A DNA stretch of 64,000 nucleotides from Coemansia sp. RSA 487. Its lineage: Eukaryota; Kickxellomycota; Kickxellomycetes; Kickxellales; Kickxellaceae. Positions 1-9,815 of the stretch are shown here, one piece after another. The stretch is taken from assembly GCA_027577595.1 (NCBI GenBank), contig JANBRJ010000055.1:46500-110499 (forward strand). The letters run 5' to 3'. Within the stretch, counting starts at the first letter, position 1. Each line of letters begins with the position of its first letter. A program made the translations under genes and the position numbers. Below the pieces are notes generated by a model. That model ran no database searches, was not told the DNA's origin, and saw only the letters and a program-made list of their open reading frames with translations.

Positions 1-1171
1 CTGTGCTGTCTCGTCGCCGCTTGCCAACCATTCTGATCAAGCTGTCAAGCTTGCCAGATATTGAATCGAACTTTTGTGCTAACGAATTGATGTTGCTACG
101 CAGCTCGGTTGCTTCCGTTTGCCAGTGCCTGTCCTCAGAGTTTCCAATACTTGTAGTTGCCTGTGCAGAGGGCCCAGCTGCCTTTGTATTGTCACTAACA
201 GCATGTTCGCCGTTGGTTGTTACAGCCGAGCTGCCGGATGGAGCCCGCACCGATGACGATGATACAAGTAGCTCGCCGCTACTTGCCCTGTCCATAGATT
301 CATTTGCTACAATGCCGAACGCTGGCTGGCTTATACTGGCAGCAATATCAGAATCTTTGGTCGTGCGTGCCCTCTTTCCTGCACGTCTTCTTGGCGTGGC
401 AAGAGGACTGTAATGGCATATCTCCTGGTAACGCATGCACGAAGAACAGACAGGCTTCTCGCCCGAACAGCGGATCTTGCGTCTTCTACAGCTGTCGCAC
501 GACTGGAGAAGCTTCACTGGGGGCTGTTGCTGGTGCTGCTGGTGCTGCTGGTGCAGTTGGCGATGCTGCTGGTGCTGGTGTTGCTGGGGAATAGTGGGTG
601 TATGTGGAGTGGACTGTTGATAAGGATGAGCGTGTATATGGCGCGATGGCATCAGTGTGCTCGGGTAAATACTGGAGTTTTTTGCAAGCTGACCAAAAGC
701 AGGGGATGACGGCGATGGTGAGGAAAAGTGCTGAGCAGAAGAGCGTTGCTGAACTCTGGAAGGGTCGCCGACAGCGCTGGGGTCGGAATTGTTTGCAATT
801 TCCATGCTGCTGGCGGCACTGCCAATTTCGGTGCTGTTTATGACAGGACCAGCACCAAACATGTAGGAAGAACTCGAGTCAATGTACTGGCCAGCAGTGG
901 TCTGGTATGCGGCCGATGAATGGGACGCGGTGCTGTGTTGGTGTGGATTCAAACCAGCGGAGACTTCGTGAATAGAGTGTACCGATTGATACTGCTGCTG
1001 ATGCTGCTGACTATTTGGAGGATGTATTCCAGGCCGAGACACCATCTGTGAATGATGTGGAGGCGGGTGCTGTTGCTGTTGCTGCTTTTTCTGGTGCTGT
1101 CGCTGGTGGTCGCTGTCATATTGTTGGGACGAGTACCCAGCCGTCCCAGTACTGAAATTGCTCGAGTGCAT
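1..1171 (-). CDS. Zn2Cys6 binuclear-cluster transcription factor, 5' part only
   Basis: Probable nuclear DNA-binding regulator of the fungal Gal4-like zinc-cluster class. The frame is open from the ATG at 1171 to the window edge (390 codons); an in-frame TAA lies at 1180-1178, so this is the first usable start. Residues about 20-220 are disordered and rich in Gln, His, Ser and Pro, with QHQQH runs encoded by imperfect CAG/CAC repeats. The zinc cluster has all six cysteines (C225, C228, C235, C242, C245, C252) with the basic loop CRRRKIRC between the second and third. A basic stretch PRRRAGKRAR follows, and near the edge a heptad-like segment (LRSNINSLAQKFDSISGKL) suggests a dimerisation coiled coil. 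The middle-homology and activation regions lie outside the window, so target genes cannot be guessed. Confidence 0.88.
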   Translation of the reverse strand, partial: MHSSNFSTGTAGYSSQQYDSDHQRQHQKKQQQQQHPPPHHSQMVSRPGIHPPNSQQHQQQYQSVHSIHEVSAGLNPHQHSTASHSSAAYQTTAGQYIDSSSSYMFGAGPVINSTEIGSAASSMEIANNSDPSAVGDPSRVQQRSSAQHFSSPSPSSPAFGQLAKNSSIYPSTLMPSRHIHAHPYQQSTPHTPTIPQQHQHQQHRQLHQQHQQHQQQPPVKLLQSCDSCRRRKIRCSGEKPVCSSCMRYQEICHYSPLATPRRRAGKRARTTKDSDIAASISQPAFGIVANESMDRASSGELLVSSSSVRAPSGSSAVTTNGEHAVSDNTKAAGPSAQATTSIGNSEDRHWQTEATELRSNINSLAQKFDSISGKLDSLIRMVGKRRRDST

Positions 1172-2309
1172 CTCCACTTAGTACACAGAGTGAATTTGTT
1201 CACGTCGCATAGGACAACCAGTGAAAACTCCGAGAGCTTGTTCTTCAGAGCGACAACGGATAATAAAGGTAAGGAGAAGAAAACAAGCAGAGACCGACGA
1301 CAATAGCAAAAAAATAATAATAGCGGATACAAGCGTCTGCGGGGGAGAGAAAAGAAAGTACAGGTTTAGACTTGGTAAAGAAGAAAAAGCTGAACAATGA
1401 CAAATATAGATAAAGAGAGCAAAGTTCCTGTATGCAATGATTGCCCCAACTTCGCGGTAAGCGGACAGCAATAACGCAAGAGGATCGGCACAAGCTTATA
1501 TCGCTGGATTCACGGATATGGCCGGATATTACAAGCAAGATCCGAATAAAGTATATGATCGAAACAGTAAAACTAGTGAACAAATAGAAATGGGCGGATT
1601 TGCACAGGTGGGGGAGGAGAGAAAAGCTGCTGGTGTGCAAGAGCCACCAGCGTGAAGCCCAGCTGTAGTAGCGGTGTTTATATAATCGCTGTTGCTAGAT
1701 CTCGAAAGAAGGGATTCGAAGCGGCAACGGACCAGTATTCATATGCCTAGTAGCGTCTTTCTACCATTGCTAAAAACGCAAACAACAGCGCCATAGCCAA
1801 AACAAAAGCGTGAAATGATTACACCGCCCTTTGCAGAAGGTGTGGGATACCAAAACATAGCTACAGAAGCTGTCGGCTCCTCTTCCCCTCAGCCATCTCC
1901 AATTGTCTGCCAGGCTTGGCCATCTCTCTCTCCTGTTAACACCAGTAGTGGTAATAACCCCACTCAGCTCCTTCCGATTTTGATAGGGTTGAATTGGAAG
2001 AAGCAGCAAGGCGTGCATGCAGCCGCTGCGTCTGGCAAAATGCGGGTTGCCGAGTCTTCAGCCGGTGGACAATGACCAGATAAACCAAATCCGTGCACGC
2101 ACACAAGTGAAATAAATTGATGTTTGTGGTTCATGTATTCAAAACACAATAAAGGAAAGGGAGGCTTCAGCTTCAGCCCAGTCGCCGCTGCCGCCCCTCC
2201 CCCAGAAAGCATACGGCACATTGCGTGCAGAAACCCCTTGCACCAAATGCAGTTGAAACGAAAGATACATGTGCATAATGGTCTAGGACAATTGCGCCCA
2301 AGACAGCGC
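1172..2309. other. Intergenic: upstream of the zinc-cluster gene, downstream of MET2
   Basis: No gene supported. A TATATAA-like element occurs near 1678-1684, readable on either strand and about 500 bp upstream of the zinc-cluster ATG. An 86-codon plus-strand ORF at 1815-2075 ends in RVAESSAGG, which recalls the CinA amidase signature, but it stops immediately afterwards and no continuation was found. Confidence 0.5.
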
Positions 2310-3998
2310 TCACCACTTCATGACATCGACCTCGGCCTCGCCAAACACGCTGGATTTTTGCGCAACAAACTCCGACGGGGCGTTGACGTCGGCGTCGGCG
2401 TCGGATGCAAACTCGGGCAGCTGGTCACGTACAAAGGACCGGATCAGGCGGTTGAGCTGCGCAAACTCCAGCAGGAAGCCGTCGTGGCCGTCGGCCGAGT
2501 CGATGGTCGCCATCTGCGCTCCGGGGATGTGTTCGGCCAGCTCGTACTGCTCACTGATGGTAAACAGCCCGTCCGACTCGATGCCCACCACCAGCGCCGG
2601 CTGCTTCGTCTTCTTGAGAGTGCTGATGTACCCGCCGCGTCCACGTCCCAGGTCGTGCGAGTCCATCTTGCGCGTGATAGCTATGTAGCAGTTGGCATCG
2701 AATCGCTTTGTAAACTTGTCCCCTTGGTACCGCAGATAGCTCTGTGCTGAGAATATGTTACTTGCTGTGCGGTCGTCATTACCGGCTCTTGGTGTCGACT
2801 GCCCTGAGCTTGCAATGCTACCAGCCTCTACATCGTTGTTGCTTCTGCTGCTGTTGCTGTCGTTTCTATCTTCAGGAGCGTCGTTGCTGCTGTCTTTGTC
2901 CTTCAGATTGACGCTTTGGTACACCTTGACCTTTCCTGATGTCATCATTTTGCGCCCAAACCTCGACTCAAAGGAGTCGCGCGACCGATACGTCAGCAAT
3001 GCCGACATGCGTGCTGCCGAGAGACCATTGTCAGGCTTTTTCTCGAATGTGTACCGTCCGTCGCCTAAAAAACAATCGAGGAACAAGTGTGTCACATTTG
3101 GTATATGGTTAGTACTTAGAAATGTCGCTGTAGAATTGTATTTCAGACGAGGGGATGCTCCTGTTTCTTTCCTTTGTGCAAGACTATGTATGCTCTTTCC
3201 GGCAAGTGGATGTTTCTGAAGGAAGGAGGGGCGATTTCATTCTACAGTGACTGAGCTACTGCTGCTCCCTCGTTCTAAGCTCCATTTTTAATTTGCATTC
3301 AAGTCTATTTTGGTGGCTGCAAAAGGCGCCATCGCGCAGACTTATCTCGCCATCGGCCGCCAATCCAATAGGCCGGGATACTTACAATAGTTTGGGTCGC
3401 TGTATATCGCCTGCCGCTGGGCTTCGCCCCAGCTGATGCCCCACGCCGAGTGCTTGCCACATGTAGCGATCGGGACAATAACGCGCACGTAGTCCACGCC
3501 AAACATGCCCCACTCCAGGCATTGCATTCCGCCAAGCGACCCTCCGATGCAGATTGCCACCTGCTTGACGCCCAGCGAGTCCAGAACAATACGATGCAGA
3601 TGCACATCGTCTCTGACAGAGGTCAGGGGAAAGTCGGGTCCATATGCCCTTCCTGTGTCTGGGCTAGTCGTAAGCGGCGATGCAGTACCGTAGGGGCTTC
3701 CCAGGACGTTGCAACAAACCACAAAGAACCTGTCCGTGTCGAATGCGCGCCCGCCGCCAAGAAGTGGACCCCACCAGTCGGCCACATCCGACGACCCGGT
3801 CAGCGCATGGCAGATCACCATGCAATTGTTGGCCTCGCTGTTGAGCTTGCCCCACGTCTTGTATGCAACAGGGACGTCGCGCATCACCTCGCCCGATTCG
3901 AGCTTGAACGACGGAACTGTCAGTATTTCCTGGTCGCCGACAAGTGATGTGAACGGGTTGTTCTTGTTTGCATCCGTGTTGACGTTATGCGCTACCAT
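2310..3998 (-). CDS. MET2: Homoserine O-acetyltransferase (two exons)
   Basis: Transfers acetyl from acetyl-CoA to L-homoserine, the committed step toward homocysteine and methionine; an alpha/beta-hydrolase fold enzyme. Exon 1 is 3998-3386 and exon 2 is 3064-2310, with a 321-nt intron (donor GTAAGT, acceptor TTTTTTAG). Joining gives a continuous 455-residue protein; the junction reads DPNYCDGRYTFE, matching DPNYLDG in yeast Met2 as recalled. The nucleophile serine is in GGSLGGMQCLEW; the distal region carries FSAQSYLRYQG, RFDANCYIAITRK, SDGLF and GHDGFLLEF (catalytic Asp and His). The C-terminus SSVFGEAEVDVMKW resembles the yeast end. A Ser/Asn/Asp-rich low-complexity stretch after RSRDSFESRFGRK corresponds to the variable insert of fungal Met2. 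The intron is long for this window. Identification is firm. Confidence 0.95.
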
Positions 3999-5699
3999 GG
4001 CTTAATGTAATTTGTGGGGTTTGCTTCTGTGTGCTAGAAAACAAGGCTTGTATTAGGTGTAACAACCGATCGGACGCTTATCGATAAAAATGAATGGTAC
4101 CTTTATTAGCAGCAGTATTGTTGAAATAAGAAGAGAAGGAAGAAGAAGAAAAGATGATTGGAAGCGCTGGTTCGTGTAGAAGGCGTCTCGCCATCTGTAG
4201 AGGTTTTTTATATCGCAGACCTTGGTTTTTTTCTTGCAAGTGGGAATTGTTCCAGTCAGTCAAGAAAAATTCCGCTGTTATCAAACCTCTTCTTTCAGAC
4301 AGGAGAGCAAATAGAAAGTGAGAAACTGGACTCGATTTGGGGAATCTTTTCGTTTATCTTTGGAGCAGCTTGACCAATCGCATCGCATGGTACCACTTGG
4401 ATTGTCCCATGCTCACACGCTCCAGAAAATAAAGGGGCGTTTTGATGTTGTAAATCGCACATAAAAAGCCCCCTGTTCTTTGCTCCCACACGCTTGCTGT
4501 CTTAGCAAATAGTCATTTCCGATTGTTGCCGATTACACGAAGAGCCCATGCTGGTACCATTCGTGCAGACATGGATGCATAAATCTAGAATACTAGCCAT
4601 GTGTGTGTCACCTTGTGTTTTCTGATGACGCATAAACGCATATGTTTCCATCCGTATGCCTCTCAAAATGGCCATTAAATCCTGGACATCATCGACTTGG
4701 CATCAGTTTAAGTAACCCCGCTTTCAACTCTACCGCATTAGGCACTATCTGGAGTAGGATACTCTTACAGGTGTTTATCCCGAAAACGCGTTTCTCATTC
4801 TGTTTTGTCTCGTCTTAAAACAGACAACGACATTACAACCAACAGTACATCTAGGCTTTATTGTATGCTGAAAAACCTCTCTAGATAATACTCATTTTAA
4901 TGGTATCTGGATTTCCAATCATGAAGAGATATATTTATACCAAATACGCTTGAATGTCAGCAAGAATGGACCTGCGCCTGTTTGCTTGCTTACAGCTACA
5001 ACCACAAATTAAAAGCTTACCCGTTAAACGTTGGAGGCAATTAAAAAAAAGCAAACCAAGCAATATGTGCGTACATGTGCGTATTCTACAAAGCTACGAA
5101 AAATCACAATACAGAAAAGAATAGCTTACACGTGGGACTAAGCGAGTCTTGAGTAGAAATCTTTTTTGGAAACCTGGATTATATAAAGGAAAGTCATTTT
5201 TCTTTGAACCTTCTTTGTATACCAGATTTCGTGGAGCAACTCGGATGCGGTTAAACGAGACGGAGGGATTCATCTATAATGAAACAAAAACAGATTCAAA
5301 GGATGAAAAGGAAGACGTTTCATGTATATAAATGAGATTACAAAGTGGAAGTTTGTGAGTATTGGCCAGCCTTTAATCTTTTTCCGTGCAGTTTGCCGAG
5401 AAAGCCAAGCTGTACTAAAGTCATATTTTTTTCATAGAAATTACTTCTACTTTAGTCCATTTTTGTTGGAATTTGTATCTCTGGCTTTTAGTAGCTTCTC
5501 TTTACTTTTTAATTATTAATTATATTCTTGTGAAAATTGACAGCTGGTTCTGTAGAGTTAATTATTATTTAGAAATCATCTTATATATCCTCCCCAAGGC
5601 GATAAACAGCAGTTCAGCTGGTAGCTTTATTGTCGCTAGCAGATTCATTTATCACGCCGCCAAACCATACACATATATACCCGTTTACAAATTAAAAAC
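3999..5699. other. Intergenic between divergent MET2 and the first NOX gene
   Basis: About 1.7 kb, AT-rich, with only short random-looking ORFs. A CACGTG E-box (Cbf1/bHLH type) lies at 5129-5134, 1.1 kb upstream of MET2 and 0.57 kb upstream of the NOX start. Cbf1 sites are associated with sulfur-amino-acid genes in yeasts, but the distance makes a link to MET2 speculative. A TATA-like ACATATATAC lies about 30 bp before the NOX ATG. Confidence 0.45.
5129..5134. promoter_or_regulatory. CACGTG E-box palindrome
   Basis: Exact CACGTG hexamer in the region shared by divergent MET2 and NOX. Cbf1-type proteins bind this site in fungi. A single hexamer is expected by chance every few kb, so function is unproven. 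Confidence 0.25.
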
Positions 5700-7604
5700 A
5701 TGAGCAAAAAGGCAAGCCCCCCTTCGTACACGCCTTCGTATACGCCATATCCTACAGTCAACCCACATTCGGTTGAACAGATTGCACACGATGATGCATT
5801 TAACGCACTGCCCACCTCGGATAGCCTGAACCAAAGCGGGTGTTTCCCGCTAATAACTCCACGGAGGCTGATTTTTGTATCTTGTTGGGTTATCTCTCAG
5901 GCGACATTTCTGATAATCAAGATTATACAAGGCTCAAAAGACGGCAGTGCATCTACAGGATACAGTGATGCTGTTAAATACCTGATGATGTTTAACATTT
6001 CGTGTATATTTCTGTTCATGACACCCACGCTTATCGGATTCCTAAGAACAACAGTTCTTAAAAAGTACATTGACTTTGACAAATCCGTCCATGCGCACAA
6101 GATGGCATCTTACACGCTGGTGTTCTTCATTATCAACCACGTAATTTTCCAGTACTACAAGTTCCACCAGATAGAGGTGGAATCCGGCGGGAAGATGAAG
6201 ATGTACAATCTTTTGTTCAATGGCACAACTGGGCGCATTGGGCACGTACTTATATGTATAGTCGTGGTTATTCTGCTTGGTGCTATCCCGTATGTGCGGC
6301 GCAGACACTTTGAGGTCTTTTATTTCCTCCACCACCTGCACTACGTTGTTATCATTCTCATATTTTTCCACACTAGTAACACGCACTTCCAGTACTTTAT
6401 TACGGCTCCGCTTGCGATATACTTGGCAGACAGATTATACAGACTATATCGTGGCTTCTCCAACAGTCCTCGAATTTTGAGCGTAATCAGGCACCCGTCA
6501 GGCGTTATAGAGCTAAGGTTCGAAAAGCGCTCGATAAGGCACAAGGCTGGCCAGTATATTTATCTAAACGTCCCGTCGATTTCTTGGACACAATGGCACC
6601 CGTTCACGCTTACAAGCGCTCCAGAGGAGGACGAGCTATCGATTCATATTCGTATAAGCGGCGACTGGACACGTAAGCTTGTCTACATGTTCCGGCAACA
6701 TGAAGACGCTCGTCCTCGCCGGCTACAGGTCGCACACCAGGCTATTAGCTACCCACCACCTGCTAAACAGTTCAAGCTGGCAGATGACCGAGATTCTATG
6801 AATGCGCTTATTACGTCACCGCCTCCTGAAGGTGCTAGTGGCAGCAAGCAGCAGACCCATCGAGATCAGCAGTGGCAGAACTACGCAGGCGACAACAAAA
6901 GACCATCGCTGCCTCCGTATTATCCCCCAGGTGTCGAACACCATTCTTTGGCTCGCCAAAACCAGCGTATGCCATTGCCCAACACAAAAAAGATGCTGCC
7001 GTCAATCCCGATCTACAGAACATGCCTTCCGACAATCAGGGTCGATGGACCATATAGCGCACCATCGCAGCATGTGTTTGAGTTTGAGACTGCCATTCTG
7101 ATATCAGGAAATATCGGCGTAACGCCAATGAGCTCGATTCTAAAAAGCCTGTACTATCAGCTTACAGCGGCGCGCAACTCTCCAAGGACAATAAAGAAGA
7201 TGTACTTTATCTGGCTCTGTCGCGAGACACAGTCGCTGGAGTGGTTCAAGGACTTACTTGCGGCACTAGATGCCGAGGAGATTGGGGATATACTAGAAAT
7301 TCGCACATATATTACTGGCCAGCTCTCGGTTGACCAGATCCGTAACATTTCCCTGTCTCAGGATCCAAATGGCCCAGACGCAATCACTGGCCTGTATCGC
7401 AGCCCAACATATTATGGCCGGCCCAACTTTGACAAGATCTATGAGGAAATCGGACTGCGCAATCCAGGTTCTGATGTCGGTGTGTTCTATTGTGGATCAA
7501 AGCAGCTGGCTCATCATTTGCACAAGACAAACACCAGGTGGAACAGCGAGCTATCGCACCGCGGCACAAAGTTTGTATTCCACGAGGAAAAGAACCAAAG
7601 CTAA
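5700..7604 (+). CDS. NADPH oxidase (NOX family), divergent tandem copy
   Basis: Predicted membrane flavocytochrome moving electrons from NADPH through FAD and two haems to oxygen; 634 residues, no intron needed. Haem ligands have NOX spacing: H133/H147 (14 apart) and H211/H224 (13 apart), within a predicted six-helix domain at residues about 55-245. The FAD site HPFTLTSAP begins at residue 300. After GDWTRKL there is an insert of about 115 residues (330-445), rich in Pro, Gln and basic residues, before the NADPH lobe (RVDGPYSAPSQ, then WLCRETQSLEWF). The nucleotide-binding loop reads ISGNIGVTP where the neighbour has CGGIGVTP. The late motif is YCGS instead of CGP, and the C-terminus ends HEEKNQS rather than HKENF. 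These changes suggest altered nucleotide handling or relaxed selection. Third positions are more AT-rich than in the neighbouring paralog. Ferric reductase is less likely given haem spacing and the C-terminal pattern. Confidence 0.88.
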   Translation: MSKKASPPSYTPSYTPYPTVNPHSVEQIAHDDAFNALPTSDSLNQSGCFPLITPRRLIFVSCWVISQATFLIIKIIQGSKDGSASTGYSDAVKYLMMFNISCIFLFMTPTLIGFLRTTVLKKYIDFDKSVHAHKMASYTLVFFIINHVIFQYYKFHQIEVESGGKMKMYNLLFNGTTGRIGHVLICIVVVILLGAIPYVRRRHFEVFYFLHHLHYVVIILIFFHTSNTHFQYFITAPLAIYLADRLYRLYRGFSNSPRILSVIRHPSGVIELRFEKRSIRHKAGQYIYLNVPSISWTQWHPFTLTSAPEEDELSIHIRISGDWTRKLVYMFRQHEDARPRRLQVAHQAISYPPPAKQFKLADDRDSMNALITSPPPEGASGSKQQTHRDQQWQNYAGDNKRPSLPPYYPPGVEHHSLARQNQRMPLPNTKKMLPSIPIYRTCLPTIRVDGPYSAPSQHVFEFETAILISGNIGVTPMSSILKSLYYQLTAARNSPRTIKKMYFIWLCRETQSLEWFKDLLAALDAEEIGDILEIRTYITGQLSVDQIRNISLSQDPNGPDAITGLYRSPTYYGRPNFDKIYEEIGLRNPGSDVGVFYCGSKQLAHHLHKTNTRWNSELSHRGTKFVFHEEKNQS

Positions 7605-9815
7605 GATTTTCTGTGTTTTTTCAGTATCTTTTACCTTGGGATTCTTCAAACACGCTCTAAATTTCCATTTGGTGGAAACAAACAAGATATGCAGTTATTT
7701 TAAAAAAGGAAAGTTGCTGAAAGCAGACCAACATTTTTGCCTTTTTTTCTCCTTGAAACTGCGTGATATTCCATGTGTGGTAAACTTGTGGAATACCCAA
7801 CCTTCCATGTGTGGTAAACTTGTGGAATACCCAACCAGCATGATTCCAAAAGAAGTTGAGCATGCACAAGCACGGAACCTTCTGGAATAGCCATTATACT
7901 AAAAGTACCTGCGAGATATAGACCGCGGACCAACCTACAAGCAAAAGCAGCGATTTACTTTAACGGTTCCGTTAAAATAATTTTTTCCTTGTACTCTAGA
8001 TTAGAATTGGGTGGAGATTCAGCTCACCCGTTTCTTTTGTGAGGGCGGGAGTTTGTGTTGATATCTATAAATAAAGCAATGCAAATGGACATCAGACAAG
8101 AGTGATTGCCATGGCGGAGTTCTTTTTTTGTTTTTCGTTCTTTTCCACTTGACATGGCAATGCAAAGTGCAATGACACGGCTGTTGCGTGACCAGAAAGG
8201 ACGTAATGTGCTCTTTCCAATCAATATTTCGCTACAGTTTTCCCTTTGGCACCAAGCACAGCAATCCATTGCCATTCATTGTTTGGATACCAACAGCACG
8301 CGACCCTGTTCTGTAATTCTCTTGCGAAGCATTCTGATTGCAATTGCATTCTCCCTTTTTCGCTGAAAACATTGTTGTGGTTGCGAATCACAAGTGCTGC
8401 TTCCTTGGCATCGACTGGATGTCCAATTAATTAAAAGAACGCCGTTCCGCATGCCAAGGTCATGGTGATTGATGGTGTCGCATTTCGTGGCCATTTTCAT
8501 TTGCTGGAATAAATCCAATGGCACCAGGGCCCGAGTTCGATACGCTGAAGATGGGAGAGCTGTGAGAATGGAATGGGCGGGGGCTCCACAGTTTTGCCAC
8601 TATCCCTGTTTATCTCTTCTCAACAAGCATGGCGAATGGAAGCATGTCCTGATGCTTCGTTTTCGGGATCTCGCATGCTTCTTTGGCAGACAGAAGGCAG
8701 CACCCTTTTGTGGTTTTTTTGGTGCATGCGAAGAAGCATTGCATTTTGAGTGCAGCAAATAGCGGCGGAGAATCACGCATGGTGTGGCAGACAGCGGAGA
8801 TCGTGCAGATCTCTCAAAAAAGCAAAAGCAGGCACGCAGGCAAAAAGAAACATCCTTCGAGGAGCCAAGCTGCAATGTTGCCGGAAAAGACCGTGTTTCT
8901 CTTGAAAAATGTGAGGCACACGAAAAAGCGACAACGACAAATAAGGAAACAGGAAAAAGGATATGCGGTTCTCCAACTTGGCCTCGAGTCCTGTCATCAC
9001 TCAAAGCGTCGCTCACACACAGCCAAATTGATTGATGCAGTCAGTGAGAAGAGAGAAAAGAGAGAGCAAATTGAAAGAGCTCCACTCCTCACACCGCAAG
9101 CCAGGCTGCACAGTAAGACAACATGGGGTTGGAAAACCTTCTCCCTCCCACCCTCAAGAATAGCTCTGGCAAAATGACGACTGGGTTCAAGACACAAATA
9201 GCTTAAGCAAACGCTAATAATAAACCCGCATATTTTCTTATGACCAGGCCGCACTGTTGGCCTCTTGTGTACCCACGAAAGCAAACAAAAAGACCGAAGC
9301 TTCTTTTCCTTCCATGCTCATTCCTGCTTCTTGCATCCACTTTTCCCAACGCTCTTTTTCTCTTCTGTTGTGGTTTTTATTTTGTTTTCCACTTTATTGC
9401 CATTGAAAATATTTTATTGCTGCTTTGGTTGGCACTTGTACTTGTCATTTTTACATCTCACAGATAGCTGCTGGTCGGCTACAGAACCACTCTTTACGCT
9501 TGCTGTATATACATACCCACTGTGGTTCTTTTAGCTAGTGGTGTTCTCTCTTTCATCTGCCTGGCAGCCTGTCTCTTCGCTGGGCATCCCAAGCTTACGC
9601 TAGACGCATAAATAGCTGGGACACATACTCTTTTTTCATTTTATTTCTTTTGAGCCTGAGTGGACTTACCAACGTGATCTCATTTTATTATTTTTAGGGG
9701 AGATCCGACATATTCTATCTTCATACCCTGCAAAGTGTTTTGTACAAAGAGCAAAATCAGTTTGCAACATCTAGATCCAATAATCAGAAGTCAGCTGCTG
9801 TTAGCGTATTAGGAA
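7605..9815. other. Long intergenic region between the tandem NOX genes
   Basis: 2.2 kb with no convincing gene; ORFs up to 164 codons have no recognisable domain. It contains a perfect 34-bp tandem duplication (7769-7836) near the 3' end of the first NOX gene and pyrimidine-rich stretches at about 9300-9430 and 9620-9690 near the second. It probably holds the 3' UTR of the first copy and an extended promoter of the second. Confidence 0.5.
7769..7836. repeat. Two perfect tandem copies of a 34-bp unit
   Basis: The 34-bp unit starting TTCCATGTGTGG and ending ATACCCAACC occurs at 7769-7802 and again at 7803-7836 with no difference. Each unit contains a short inverted pair, TTCCA and TGGAA. It lies about 165 bp after the first NOX stop codon. 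Identity implies a recent duplication. Confidence 0.95.

Noticed and set aside
1690-1810. Possible tRNA on the minus strand (CTTCGAATCCC resembles a B box)
   Set aside because: No matching A box, acceptor stem or cloverleaf could be formed at the right spacing.
1815-2075. 86-codon ORF ending RVAESSAGG, like the CinA/nicotinamide-nucleotide amidase signature
   Set aside because: The ORF stops right after the motif, and no splice site or downstream frame supplies the rest of the domain; the resemblance is short and may be chance.
2124-2750. 208-codon plus-strand ORF
   Set aside because: Lies antisense to MET2 exon 2, whose coding potential is certain.
8683-9177. 164-codon plus-strand ORF between the NOX genes
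   Set aside because: Lys/Arg/Gln-rich random-looking sequence without domain, signal or family resemblance.
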